Assembly (NCBI GenBank): GCA_032209605.1 | Contig: JASFXZ010000028.1 | Location: forward strand, 4,226,941 to 4,290,940 | Source of the DNA: Mactromeris polynyma | Lineage: Eukaryota > Mollusca > Bivalvia > Venerida > Mactridae | Direction: 5' to 3' | Length of the DNA stretch: 64,000 nucleotides | Shown here: one piece after another, positions 36,801-51,800 of the stretch | Numbering within the stretch: position 1 is the stretch's first letter | How the letters are laid out: every line of letters starts with the position of its first letter | Program-made: the position numbers and the translations under genes | Notes under the pieces: generated by a model | Seen by the model: only the letters and a program-made list of their open reading frames with translations | The model's database searches: none | Told to the model about the DNA's origin: nothing

Positions 36801-39800
36801 GAACGCCACATTCACTAGACAATGCCTCTCCACACAGATCCCAGAGAACGCCACATTCACTAGACAATGCCTCCCCACACATATACGACATAACGTCACG
36901 TTCACTAGACAATGCCTCCCCACACAGATATCAGAGAACACCACATTCACTAGACAATGCCTCCCCACACATATACGACATAACGTCACGTTCACTAGAC
37001 AATGCCTCCCCACACAGATATCAGAGAACACCACATTCACTAGACAATGCCTCCCCACACATATACGACATAACGTCACGTTCACTAGACAATGCCTCCC
37101 CACACAGATCCCAGAGAACGCCACATTCACTAGACAATGCCTCTCATACACAGATCCCAGAGAACACCACATTCACTAGACAATGCCTCCCCACACATAT
37201 ACGACATAACGTCACGTTCACTAGACAATGCCTCCCCACACATATACGACATAACGCCACGTTCACAAGACAATGCCTCCCCACACAGATACCAGATAAT
37301 ATCACATCCACTAGACAATACCTCCCCACACAGATCCCAGAGAACGCCACGTTCACAAGACAATGCCCCACCACACAGATCCCAGAGAACGCCACGTTCA
37401 CAAGACAATGCCTCCCCACACAGATCCCAGAGAACGCCACGTTCACAAGACAATGCCCCACCACACAGATCCCAGAGAACGCCACGTTCACAAGACAATG
37501 CCTCACCACACAGATCCCAGAGAACGCCACGTTCACAAGACAATGCCCACCACACAGATCCCAGAGAACGCCACGTTCACAAGACAATGCCCCACCACAC
37601 AGATCCCAGAGAACGCCACGTTCACAAGACAATGCCCCACCACACAGATCCCAGAGAACGCCACGTTCACAAGACAATGCCCCACCACACAGATCCCAGA
37701 GAACGCCACGTTCACAAGACAATGCCCCACCACACAGATCCCAGAGAACGCCACGTTCACAAGACAATGCCCCACCACACAGATCCCAGAGAACGCCACG
37801 TTCACAAGACAATGCCCCACCACACAGATCCCAGAGAACGCCACGTTCACAAGACAATGCCCCACCACATAGATCCCAGAGAACGCCACGTTCACAAGAC
37901 AATGCCCCACCACACAGATCCCAGAGAACGCCACGTTCACAAGACATTGCCCCACCACACAGATCCCAGAGAACGCCACGTTCACAAGACAATGCCCCAC
38001 CACACAGATCCCAGAGAACGCCACGTTCACAAGACAATGCCCCACCACACAGATCCCAGAGAACGCCACGTTCACAAGACAATGCCTCCCCACACAGATC
38101 CCAGAGAACGCCACGTTCACTAGACAATGCCTCTCCACACAGATCCCAGAGAACGCCACGTTCACTAGACAATGCCCCACCACACAGATCCCAGAGAACG
38201 CCACGTTCACTAGACAATGCCCCACCACACAGATCCCAGAGAACGCCACGTTCACAAGACAATGCCTCCCCACACAGATCCCAGAGAACGCCACGTTCAC
38301 AAACCAATGCCTCCCCACACAGATCACAGAGAAACATGAGCAGGAGTTGAGAAGGTGTAAGGGCAGACATATATTCCGATGTGACAATAAGGAATTGAGT
38401 GTCAAGCACAAGCCCAGAGATTGTAGGAGGGACAACAAGGGGGAGGAGTTTGTATCGTTTGTTTAATGAGTTGACCAGTCGAGTGATTTATAAACACAAA
38501 GGTAATATTGCATTTATATAATCAATTGGAAGTACACATTTCACTGGTAAAAATAACATTTAAATATATTTCCTCTCAGTAAAGGCAGTGTCAAACTACA
38601 TAAGTATGCCCATTGCTGGCAGCAAAAGCAGTAATATATTGCTGACAGTAGATAGTAGTAGCATGGTTGTTTCTACTGCTAGCAGTCATAACAGTAGTAC
38701 AAAAATGAGTCCGGTTTTGGGAGGTTACAATGTACTGTTGTTTTTTCCGCCAATCTAACTTCATGTCAGTAGCAAATATATTTCATTTGTATGGTGGCAT
38801 ATTTCTGCCACCAGTTACCTACTTAATTAACAAGAAAATTATGATTATCACGTTAAATAAACTAGATAACTACTTAATTAACTAGATAATTATGTGGTTA
38901 ACTAGATAAGTATCGTGATAAATGTTCATACCAGATAAATACCTTAACACTTAACATTGTCTGATAGTGCCCACAACTGCCACCACTTACCCATCAATCT
39001 ATTTTAAATAAGAGTTAAGTAGCTAACGTGATAACTAAATATCTAGTTAACTACATACTTATCTAGTTAATTAAGTGGTTAACTGGTGGCAGAAATATGC
39101 CACCATACATTTGCCTTCATTCCATGAAATACAGATATGATGACGTCACAACACACCGGTATTTGCCACAATTCTCGATTTCGAACGTTCTAAGGTAAAC
39201 ATGCATTCATATGTCTGAAAGGGTGTTCCATTAATTATAACATCAGGAAGCCAGAAGACGTTTTAGCAAGACAGAATAATGCTATAATAAATTTTATGAG
39301 AAATGTTTCCAAAAACATGAGTTGCCTTTGCCAAGCAATGCATTTAGTAATTACATCACAGAACATATATCTTCTGGGAATGTACCAGTTTTCATAAATC
39401 TGTACATTATACTGCGGTATTGCAATACTGGAATATGCTACATTTGGGTTAAAAGTATCAAAACATCTAAACTCTGCACCTGCCCGAAATTATCTTGCAT
39501 AAAACACGTGTTAGCTTCAGAATCATAGAATATTGTGTGAAAAAGATAATGTTTATTTCATTTGTAACTTACGTGAATAATATTACAGACATAGAACAGT
39601 AAACTGCTCTACATGTTTTGAATATTTCTGTCTCAGTTGAATCGGTCGCTTAGGTCACAAAAATAACAAAATACGGGACCTGTATTCACTAAAATAAACT
39701 TCAGACTCAAAATACAGTTTAAGACTTAAGCTTTTATCTCGAAAGCTTGAATGAATGGTTCAGTAGCAAAATTGTAGCGAGTTTTCGGAGTTATTTCTTG

Positions 39801-42800
39801 TACAACCACTTTGAAACATGTTTAAGACTAAGTCTCAAACCCAGGCATAACATGTTAGTGAATACGAGCCCAGGAATGTCATCCCCGCCTGCCCCTTTCA
39901 TACAGCCCAAACATTTGTTGAGCTCTTACAACCGAAACAGGGCGTCGCAAGATAAGCATTATGGGACACATGGTAGTTAGGTTTCAATGGACAAAAATGA
40001 AACACACTCAAACGTCGACAGACATCTAGCACACTGGCCTGATGTATCACTCCCTTATTTGTTATAGGCGGCACTTGAATCACGGCGCCGAAAATGCAGG
40101 TAAGATACGGCAAATCTCACCACCGCTCAGACAGCGGTCGGCTACAGCACGACTCAGACAGCGGTCGGCTACACCACCGCCGAGACAGCGGTCCAGCTAC
40201 ATTGCCCTTGTATATTACCTGCGCAACGTGGTCTCGTTTATTTATATTACTTAACATCCAAATATTAAATACACGTGTTGCGGATTAAAATATTATTAAA
40301 AAGCTGAATACGATGAGCAACTAAACTACCAGGAATTTTCATTTGTCTGTTACCGCAGTCAGACGCCTGGAATCTAATGCGTAATGTAAATCAGACTGCT
40401 ATGAATGGGCGTGTTAAGAAGGTTAATTAGTTCTAATTAGTCTTAAAACCCCAATATTGCTTGCTGGAAAATGTTGCTAATGAATGGAAATTATATTACC
40501 ATCCTGATAAAAACCAAGAACCAACTTGCGGGTAAATAATATAAGCGGAGGGATAGGTCAATGTGTAATATACAGTGCCGGGAACCAACACGTACACAAT
40601 TTAAGTAAAAACTTGTTTTATACAGAGTACAAATCGGTGGCAAATAAACAGAAATTGTGTAAGACCATGTCCAGTGGTTGTTTTTTATATTGAGTTACAC
40701 GTGGAATATACTGATACAATTTGATCATATGTATTAATTAGCAATACCTGCATGAATATTGTGGCCAGTCTGTTACCAGCGAAGGGATGAGGGTATTGTC
40801 CGACCGGCTGAAATAGACAATATAGAAGTGATGTCCAGGTGATATTATCAATAATGCTTTAAGCATACATATATACATAAATACAACAAGCATACATTCA
40901 TACATACAACAAGCATACATACATACAACAAGCATACATTCATACATACACCAAGCATACATTCGTACATACAACAAGCATAGTACATTCATAAATACAA
41001 CAAGCATACATACATACATACACCAAGCATACATTCATACATACACCAAGCATACATTCGTACATACAACAAGCATAAATTCATACATACACCAAACATA
41101 CATTCATACATACAACAAACATACATGCATACATACAACAAACATACATTCATACATACTACAAACATACATTCATACATACAACAAACATACATTCATA
41201 CATACAACAAACATACATGCATAAATACAACAAACAAACATTCATACATACAACAAACATACATTCATACATACAACAAACATACATTCATACATACAAC
41301 AAACATACATTCATACATACAACAAACATACATGCATACATACAACAAACATACATTCATACATACTACAAACATACATTCATACATACAACAAACAAAC
41401 ATTCATACATACACCAAACATACATTCATACATACAACAAACATACATTCATACATACAACAAACATACATGCATAAATACAACAAACAAACATTCATAC
41501 ATACAACAAACATACATTCATACATACAACAAGCATACATTCATACATACAACAAACATACATTCATACATACAACAAACATACATTCATACATACACCA
41601 AGCATACATTCATACATACACCAAACATACATTCATACATACAACAAACATACATTCATACATACTACAAACATACATGCATACATACAACAAACATACA
41701 TTCATACATACTACAAACATACATTCATACATACTACAAACATACATGCATACATACAACAAACATACATTCATACATACTACAAACATACATGCATACA
41801 TACAACAAACATACATTCATACATACAACAAACATACATTCATACATACTACAAACATACATGCATACATACAACAAACATACATTCATACATACTACAA
41901 ACATACATGCATACATACAACAAACATACATTCATACATACAACAAACATACATGCATACATACACCAAGCATACATTCATACATACAACAAACATACAT
42001 TCATACATACACCAAACATACATTCATACATACAACAAACATACATTCATACATACACCAAGCATACATTCATACATACACCAAACATACATTCATGCAT
42101 ACAACAAACATACATTCATACATACAACAAGCATACATTCATACATACAACAAACATACATGCATACATACAACAAGCATACATTCATACATACACCAAA
42201 CATACATTCATGCATACAACAAACATACATTCATACATACAACAAACATACATTCATACATACAACAAACATACATTCATACATACAACAAGCATACATT
42301 CATACATACAACAAACATACATTCATACATACAACAAGCATACATTCATACATACAACAAGCATACATTCATACATACAACAAACATACATGCATACATA
42401 CAACAAACATACATTCATACATACAACAAGCATACATGCATACATACAACAAGCATACATTCATACATACAACAAGCATACATTCATACTGTATAACATT
42501 GATTTTGACCAATATTTTAGACCAATCAAATGTTGTATATGAAGCGCGTTGTTTAAATATGCAACAAAGAAAACGATTTGATTGGTAAATATTTTAAGCG
42601 GAGAGGCACCAAACGGGGTGTATCGAAAAGATAATTCACGTTAAATAGGGTTATTCTTTAGACATCATTCTATCTACGCCGTTCATCTTTTTAACGATAT
42701 TTCTTGTTATTATCTGAAGACAAACTACTATTGAACGTTTTCATAGATGGCCACGATATATCACTTTTATATATATTGAGGACGACAGATCATAAAATGA

Positions 42801-45800
42801 AACTCAGACTACTGATGACACATTTTACAAATATATGTACGATTTGCTCTAGGTATAATTATGATACTGTTGCGATGTTGATGGAATGCCAGCAAAATCT
42901 AGAATATGTAAGTTGCTTTCGTAATTTATCATTATCAATAAAACTATGGAAAGAAATGTTGGGAATATACAGTTTGAGGCTGCAGTCTTCGGTACGGAAA
43001 GTCCTCTATATACCCGCCAACTCCCCGAAAAAATATTGATGGGTGAACAAATATAACATCTAAGTGTCATTACTAATACTGGATGTACGAGTACAGGGTG
43101 TCAACAAGTTTGTTCACAAAGTTTGAATTGAGATGAAATGAGAATAATGCTGTGTGCACTGGTTTTATTTTGCATAATAAAAGATACTGCTTTTTTCATG
43201 AATATCTGTTTTATTTAGAACTCTCACGCAGAAGTAAACTATTGGTCCATGGCGACATAAATGAAATGAGCATTTAAAAAACCCTAAAGTTTGTGAACAA
43301 ACATTTTTAACACCCTGTATATAAATGGCCAATTAAATCAACTCAGATATATGGCAAAAATTGTGGTGATAAAATATAACGACGTACCCAGAAATCCGTG
43401 ACAGGTGTAGACATTATACCAGCCCCTTCGTTGATCAGCTGAAAATTAATTTCTAAAATTAATGCCACCATATTAATGATGCAAAAAATGTTTCCGTTAA
43501 AGTTTTTTACGATTTAGGAGGGGGGTCAAGACACAAGTACATATAACGAGGATGATAATGGTGTCTGTTATATGAGTTGTAATCAGACTCCTTGTTGTGT
43601 TATGCTACTCTTGTTGCTAAAAGCTGATACAATATTGCTTTAACTGCTGTTTAACCAACGTATTTTATAATTCTTCAGTTATCTGCTCTTTAATGAACGT
43701 TTCGGGCAACCCCTTCATCAAACTCATGGAAATATTCTAAGCGGAACTACATGTTGGCGTGGTAAACTATAATTATACATGCTGGGAAATTTCTAAATGA
43801 ACGAAAAAATCATGTTAATGAGGTAAGAAAACAGATTCAGTCGGTAAGGGGAAACAAACTCATTTTACGCCTTATTGAACTCAATTATCCATCCTGTTGT
43901 ATATATTGCACGCCGTACAGGGCATTATGAAGTATTATAACAATACTTCAGGTGAATATCAACGTTTCAGTCGACTTTTCCCTCAAGTTTTCTTAGTGAG
44001 TAGCATGTGAACACTCATATTTAAATGAAATGAAAAATCACATTGATCAGATAAAACTGGAACACTTAATAGCATTAACAACCAGACAGTGGGTCTCTTT
44101 ATTTAAGCTAGCTGTAAAGTTAGCTCAATGAACAGTATCTATTGCAAAAAAAACATACGAAAAATCGGTCAATGGCGCCATCGGGATTCGAACCCCGGTC
44201 TCCGGACTGCCAGTCCGTTATGCTAACACTACACCACAGTGTCTGATTGACTTTCTCTCCGACAATAGCGTGATACAGAACTGTATTTGCAACTATGCCC
44301 CGATAAACTAGGTGTCTGCACAGATCCACGTCGCGCTATCCAGAAACTAGGTGTCTACACAGATCCACGTCGCGCTATCCAGAAACTAGGTGTCTGCACA
44401 GATCCACGTCGCGCTATCCAGAAACTAGGTATCTGCACAGATCCACGTCGCGCTATCCAGAAACTAGGTGTCTGCACAGATCCACGTCGCGCTATCCAGA
44501 AACTAGGTGTCTGCACAGATCCACGTCGCGCTATCCAGAAACTAGGTGTCTGCACAGATCCACGTCGCGCTATCCAGAAACTAGGTGTCTCCACAGATCC
44601 ACGTCGCGCTATCCAGAAACTAGGAGTCTACACAGATCCACGTCGCGCTATCAAGAAACTAGGTGTCTGCACACAGATCCACGTCGCGCTATCCAGAAAC
44701 TAGGTGTCTGCACACAGATCCACGTCGCGCTATCCAGAAACTAGGTGTCTGCACACAGATCCACGTCGCGCTATCCAGAAACTAGGTGTCTGCACACAGA
44801 TCCACGTCGCGCTATCCAGAAACTAGGTGTCTGCACACAGATCCACGTCGCGCTATCCAGAAACTAGGTGTCTGCACACAGATCCACGTCGCGCTATCCA
44901 GAAACTAGGTGTCTGCACACAGATCCACGTCGCGCTATCCAGAAACTAGGTGTCTGCACACAGATCCACGTCGCGCTATCCAGAAACTAGGTGTCTGCAC
45001 ACAGATCCACGTCGCGCTATCCAGAAACTAGGTGTCTGCACACAGATCCACGTCGCGCTATCCAGAAACTATGTGTCTACACAGATCCACGTCGCGCTAT
45101 CCAGAAACTAGGTATCCACACAGATCCACGTCGCGCTATCCAGAAACTAGGTGTCTGCACAGATCCACGTCGCGCTATCCAGAAACTAGGTGTCTGCACA
45201 GATCCACGTCGCGCTATCCAGAAACTAGGTGTCTGCACAGATCCACGTCGCGCTATCCAGAAACTAGGTGTCTGCACACAGATCCACGTCGCGCTATCCA
45301 GAAACTAGGTGTCTGCACAGATCCACGTCGCGCTATCCAGAAAATGGTGATTAGCTTAAGAAGTAACACAGATATTGAACAGTCGGTGTAACGGGTGCTA
45401 GAAGTTGGCAAACCTGGAACGAATCGTACACGATAGTAACCGAGATATTCCTAATAGGCTTACCTCGTAACATTGACTGCTAGTTACACGATTCTGTTGA
45501 TACATTTCAAATCCCGTCATTCTAGCCAACCGTCGTGTCAGCTTCCGCACCAGGGGACATCTGTGACTATATTCACACATCCACTTGCTAAAATATCAGA
45601 CATATACAGTAAATACACAATTTAACAACCACCTTTGACAACTCTAGTTATAACAACTGGTTTTAAAAATACTATGTTTTCTAATAAACATTTATTCGGA
45701 TGTTGTGTTTTTGTTATATTATGGTAGTCTTTAGTATAATATAATGTAGTGACATGCATATGTATATGACTAGTATTAACAAACTGAGCCGAGAAGAGAA

Positions 45801-48800
45801 CGGAGAAAATCAAATTAATTTTGTTAAATGATAATTCATTATAATGATAAACACCTACAAATAATTAATTTTAATTTTCCCTCCACATGTGTAATTCAAT
45901 AGAATGGAGAGTGAGAAGTGAAGAGGATCGAGTGAAGCATTGTAGAGTGTGCTGGAGTGAAGTACTATAGAGTGTACTGGAGTGAAGTACTATAGAGTGT
46001 TCTGGAGTGAAGTACTATAGAGTGTGCTGGAGTGAAGTACTATATAGTGTACTGGAGTGAGGTACTATAGCGTGTGCTGGAGTGAAATACTATAGAGTGC
46101 ACAGGAGTGAGGTACTATAGCGTGTGCTGGAGTGAAATACTAAAGAGTGCACAGGAGTGAGGTACTATATAGTGTACTGGAGTGAAGTACTATATAGTGT
46201 ACTGGAGTGAGGTACTATAGAGTGTACTGGAGTGAGGTACTATAGAGTGTGCTGGAGTGAGGTACTATATAGTGTACTGGAGTGAGGTACTATAGAGTGT
46301 ACTGGAGTGAGGTACTAAAGAGTGTACTGGAGTGAGGTACTATATAGTGTACTGGAGTGAGGTACTATATAGTGTACTGGAGTGAGGTACTATAGCGTGT
46401 GCTGGAGTGAAATACTAAAGAGTGCACAGGAGTGAGGTACTATAGAGTGTGCTGGAGTGAAATACTAAAGAGTGCACAGGAGTGAGGTACTATAGCGTGT
46501 GCTGGAGTGAAATACTATAGAGTGCACAGGAGTGAGGTACTATAGCGTGTGCTGGAGTGAAATACTAAAAGTGCACAGGAGTGAGGTACTATAGAGTGTG
46601 CTGGAGTGAAATACTAAAGAGTGCCAGGGGTGAGGTACTATAGCGTGTTCTGGAGTGAGGTAATATAGCGTGTTCTGGAGTGAAGTACTATATAGTGTAC
46701 TGGAGTGAAGTACTATTTAGTGTGCTGGAGTGAAGTACTATATAGTGTACTGGAGTGAAGTACTATATAGCGTGTTCTGGAGTGAAGTACTATATAGTGT
46801 ACTGGAGTGAAGTAATATATAGTGTACTGGAGTGAAGTACTATATAGTGTACTGGAGTGAAGTACTATATAGTGTACTGGAGTGAAGTACTATATAGTGT
46901 ACTGGAGTGAAGTACTATATAGTGTACTGGAGTGAAGTACTATATAGTGCACTGGAGTGAAGTACTATATAGTGTACTGGAGTGAAGAACTATATAGTGT
47001 ACTGGAGTGAAGTACTATATAGCGTGTTCTGGAGTGAAGTGCTATATAGTGTACTGGAGTGAAGTACTATATAGTGTACTGGAGTGAAGTACTATATAGT
47101 GTACTGGAGTGAAGTACTATATAGTGTACTGGAGTGAAGTACTATAGAGTGTTCTGGAGTGAGGTACTATAGAGTGTGCTGGAGTGAAGTACTATATAGT
47201 GTACTGGAGTGAAGTACTATAGAGTGTACTGGAGTGAGGTACTATAGCGTGTTCTGGAGTGAGGTACTATAGAGTGCACATGAGTGAGGTACTATAGAGT
47301 GTACTGTAGTGAAGTTCTATAAAGTGTACTGTAGTGAAGTACTATAGAGTGTACTGAAGTGAAGTACTATAGAGTGTACTGGAGTGAAGTACTATAGAGT
47401 GTACTGAAGTGAAGTACTATAGAGTGTACTGAAGTGAAGTTCTATAAAGTGTACTGGAGTGAAGTACTATAGAGTGTACTGTAGTGAAATACTATAGAGT
47501 GTACTGTAGTGAGGTACTATAAAGTGTACTGAAGTGAAGTTCTATACAGTGTACTGGAGTGAAGTACTATAGAGTGTACTAGAGTGAGGTTCTATAAAGT
47601 GTACTGGAGTGAAGTACTATAGAGTGTACTGTAGTGAAGTTCTATAAAGTGTACTGGAGTGAAGTACTATAGAGTGTACTGTAGTGAGGTTCTATAAAGT
47701 GTACTGTAGTGAGGTTCTATAAAGTGTACTGTAGTGAGGTACTATAGAGTGTACTGGAGTGAAGTACTATAGAGTGTACTGAAGTGAAGTTCTATAAAGT
47801 GTACTGAAGTGAAGTACTATACAGTGTACTGTAGTGAAATACTATAGAGTGTACTGAAGTGAAGTTCTATACAGTGTACTGGAGTGAAGTACTATAGAGT
47901 GTACTAGATTGAGGTTCTATAAAGTGTACTGGAGTGAAGTACTATAGATTGTACTGAAGTGAAGTTCTATAAAGTGTACTAGAGTGAAGTACTATAGAGT
48001 GTACTGAAGTGAAGTTCTATAAAGTGTACTGGAGTGAAGTACTATAGAGTGTACTAGATTGAGGTTCTATAAAGTGTACTGGAGTGAAGTACTATAGAGT
48101 GTACTGAAGTGAAGTTCTATAAAGTGTACTGTAGTGAGGTACTATAGAGTGTACTGAAGTGAAGTTCTATTCAGTGTACTGGAGTGAAATACTATAGAGT
48201 GTACTGGAGTGAAGTACTATAGAGTGTACTGAAGTGAAGTACTATAGAGTGTACTGGAGTGAGGTACTACATAGTGTACTGGAGTGAAGTACTATAGATT
48301 GTACTGGAGTGAGGTACAATAGAGTGTACTGGAGTGAAGTAATATAGAGTGTACTGGAGTAAGGTACTAAATAATGTACCAGAGAGAAGTTCTATACAGT
48401 TTACTGGAGTGAAGTACTATAGAGTGTACTGAAGTGAAGTTCTATAAAGTGTACTGGAGTGAAGTACTATAGAGTGTACTGTAGTGAAATACTATAGAGT
48501 GTACTTTAGTGAGGTACTATAAAGTGTACTGGAGTGAAGTACTATAGAATGTACTAGAGTGAGGTTCTATAAAGTGTACTGGAGTGAAGTACTATAGAGT
48601 GTACTGAAGTGAAGTTCTATAAAGTGTACTGGAGTGAAGTACTATAGAGTGTACTGAAGTGAAGTTCTATACAGTGTACTGGAGTGAAGTACTATAGAGT
48701 GTACTGAAGTGAAGTACTATAGAGTGTACTGAAGTGAAGTTCTATAGAGTGTACTGAAGTGAAGTACTATAGAGTGTACTGGAGTGAAGTACTATAGAGT

Positions 48801-51800
48801 GTACTGAAGTGAAGTACTATAAAGTGTACTGAAGTGAAGTTCTATAGAGTGTACTGAAGTGAAGTACTATAGAGTGTACTAGAGTGAAGTACTATAGAGT
48901 GTACTGAAGTGAAGTTCTATACAGTGTACTGGAGTGAAGTACTATAGAGTGTACTAGAGTGAGGTTCTATAAAGTGTACTGGAGTGAAGTACTATAGAGT
49001 GTACTAGAGTGAGGTTCTATAAAGTGTACTGGAGTGAAGTACTATAGAGTGTACTGAAGTGAAGTTCTATAAAGTGTACTAGAGTGAAGTACTATAGAGT
49101 GTACTGAAGTGAAGTACTATAGAGTGTACTGGAGTGAAGTACTATAGATTGTACTGGAGTGAGGTACTATAGAGTGTACTGGAGTGATGTAATATAGAGT
49201 GTACTGGAGTAAGGTACTAAATAATGTACCAGAGAGAAGTTCTATACAGTGTACTGGAGTGAAGTACTATAGAGTGTACTGGAGTGAAGTACTATATAGT
49301 GTACTGGAGTGAAGTATTATAGTGTGTGCTGGAGTGAGGTACTATAGAGTGTACTTGAGTAAAGTCCTATAGCGTGTACTGGAGTGAAGTACTATAGAAT
49401 ATACGGGAGTTAAGTACTGTAGAGTGTACTGGAGTGAAGTACTATATATTGTACTGGAGTAAAGTACCATATAGTGTACTGGAGTGAGGTACTAAAGAAT
49501 GTACTAGAGTGAAGTACTATACAGTGTACTGGAGTGAAGTACTATACAGTGTATTGGAGTGAAGTACTGTATAGAATGTACTGGAGTGAAGTACTATTGA
49601 GTGTACCGGAGTGAAGTACTATAGAATATACGGGAGTAAAGTACTATAGAGTGTACAGGAGTGAAGTTCTATATAGAATGTTCTGGAGTGAAGTACTATA
49701 TAATGTATTGGAGTGGAGTACTATAGAGTGTACTGGGGTGAAGTACCATAGATTGTACTGGAGTGGAGTACTATAGATTGTACTGGAGTGAAGTACTATA
49801 GAGTGTACTGGAGTGAAGTACTATAGATTGTACTGGAGTAAAGTACTACAGAGTGTGCTTGAGTGGAGTACTATAGAGTGTACTGGAGTGGAGTACTATA
49901 GAGTGTACTTGAGTGGAGTACTATAGAGTGTGCTTGAGTGGAGTACTATAGAGTGTACTGGAGTGGAGTACTATAGAGTGTACTGGAGTGGAGTACTACA
50001 GAGTGTGCTTGAGTGGAGTACTATAGAGTGTACTGGAGTGGAGTACTATAGAGTGTGCTTGAGTGGAGTACTATAGAGTGTACTGGAGTGGAGTACTATA
50101 GAGTGTGCTTGAGTGGAGTACTATAGAGTGTACTGGAGTGGAGTACTATAGAGTGTGCTTGAGTGGAGTACTATAGAGTGTACTGGAGTGGAGTACTATA
50201 GAGTGTACTGGAGTGGAGTACTACAGAGTGTGCTTGAGTGGAGTACTATAGAGTGCACTGGAGTGAAGCAATATCAAGCAAAGGGTAGTTTTCTAAATAA
50301 ACATATTACCTGATCATCTTGCCTTGATCTGTTACTATTTTTGGATTGGGAAACTGAATTAAACAATATATAGATATGTTAATCTATTAACATGTTTGGA
50401 CGTATCAGAACGATTCAAATAAGTGGGAAGTGTTACAAATTCAAAACCGATATATGACAGTAAATCTAGCGGCACACCAGGCACCCCCCAAACAACTTTA
50501 TTTACAAATAAGCGATTCTAATTTATTGCATCATTATATTCTATCATGATATTTATACAATGAATTTGAAAACTAGATCTAATATAATATCTTTAAATAA
50601 AATAAGATCTACGCTACATATTACACAGGCGTCTTGTTGTTTTTTTCAGGCGTGTATTTTTCGTTGCCTGGGAGTCACGTGGTATTGATAAGTAAGAACG
50701 CAGAGTACACTTACGAACTGGTCGGCGTACGAAATGATGTCATCACTATCGTTGCTAGATAACACATCATGTATAATCTCGATCCTTGGACGCTTGGAAA
50801 TTAATTCGACCTTCACAGTACCGTAACAGTTTTGAAGTGGAACCAGAAGACATGACAAGTTTCTGTTGTAGTGTAATTCACCCTGTAGGAGAATGAACTG
50901 GTTACAAACTGTAACATAGGCGCGAACACGTCTCATACTGTAACATAGGCGCGAACACGACTCACACTGTAACATAGGCGAGAACACGACTCATACTGTA
51001 ACATAGGCGCGAACACGTCTCATACTGTAACATAGGCGCGAACACGCCTCATACTGTAACATAGGCGCGAACACGTCTCATACTGTAACATAGGCGCGAA
51101 CACGCCTCATACTGTAACATAGGCGCGAACACGCCTCATACTGTAACATAGGCGCGAACACGCCTCATACTGTAACATAGGCGCGAACACGTCTCATACT
51201 GTAACATAGGCGCGAACACGTCTCATACTGTAACATAGGCGCGAACACGTCTCATACTGTTACATAGGCGCGAACACGTCTCATACTGTAACATATGCGC
51301 GAACACGTCTCATACTGTAACATAGGCGCGAACACGTCTCATACTGTAACATAGGCGCGAAAACGTCTCATACTGTAACATAGGCGCGAACACGTCTCAT
51401 ACTGTAACATAGGCGCGAACACGTCTCATACTGTAACATAGGCGCGAACACGTCTCATACTGTAACATAGGCGTGAACACGTCTCATACTGTTACATAGG
51501 CGCGAACACGACTCATACTGTAACATAGGCGCGAACACGTCTCATACTGTAACATAGGCGCGAACACGTCTCATACTGTTACATAGGCGCGAACACGTCT
51601 CATACTGTAACATAGGCGCGAACACGTCTCATACTGTTACATAGGCGCGAACACGACTCATACTGTAACATAGGCGCGAACACGACTCATACTGTAACAT
51701 AGGCGCGAACACGTCTCATACTGTAACATAGGCGCGAACACGTCTCATACTGTAACATAGACACGAACACGTCTCATACTGTAACATAAGCGCGAACACG

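Noticed and set aside
33657..37172. 1171-codon minus-strand open frame and other long frames in 33.7-38.4 kb
   Set aside because: They are translations of the 45-bp tandem array (15-residue period), open in several frames on both strands, inside an intron of the P4HA-like gene.
39898..40113. Minus-strand frame thought to be the G-G-x-T-V-F exon of P4HA
   Set aside because: No acceptor of suitable phase and only vague similarity; the clear exon with the GGALVFPRI motif is at 30342-30410.
41125..42588. 487-codon frame rich in His/Thr/Ile
   Set aside because: Pure 23-bp minisatellite translation; no start context or domain.
42704..43039. 111-codon plus-strand frame in intron 8
   Set aside because: Begins at a non-ATG codon, overlaps dispersed repeat sequence and has no recognisable domain.
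44168..44246. Functional tRNA-Ala (GGC) gene
   Set aside because: The 5' strand cannot pair with the 3' acceptor strand, and a related degenerate copy exists at 5818-5894.
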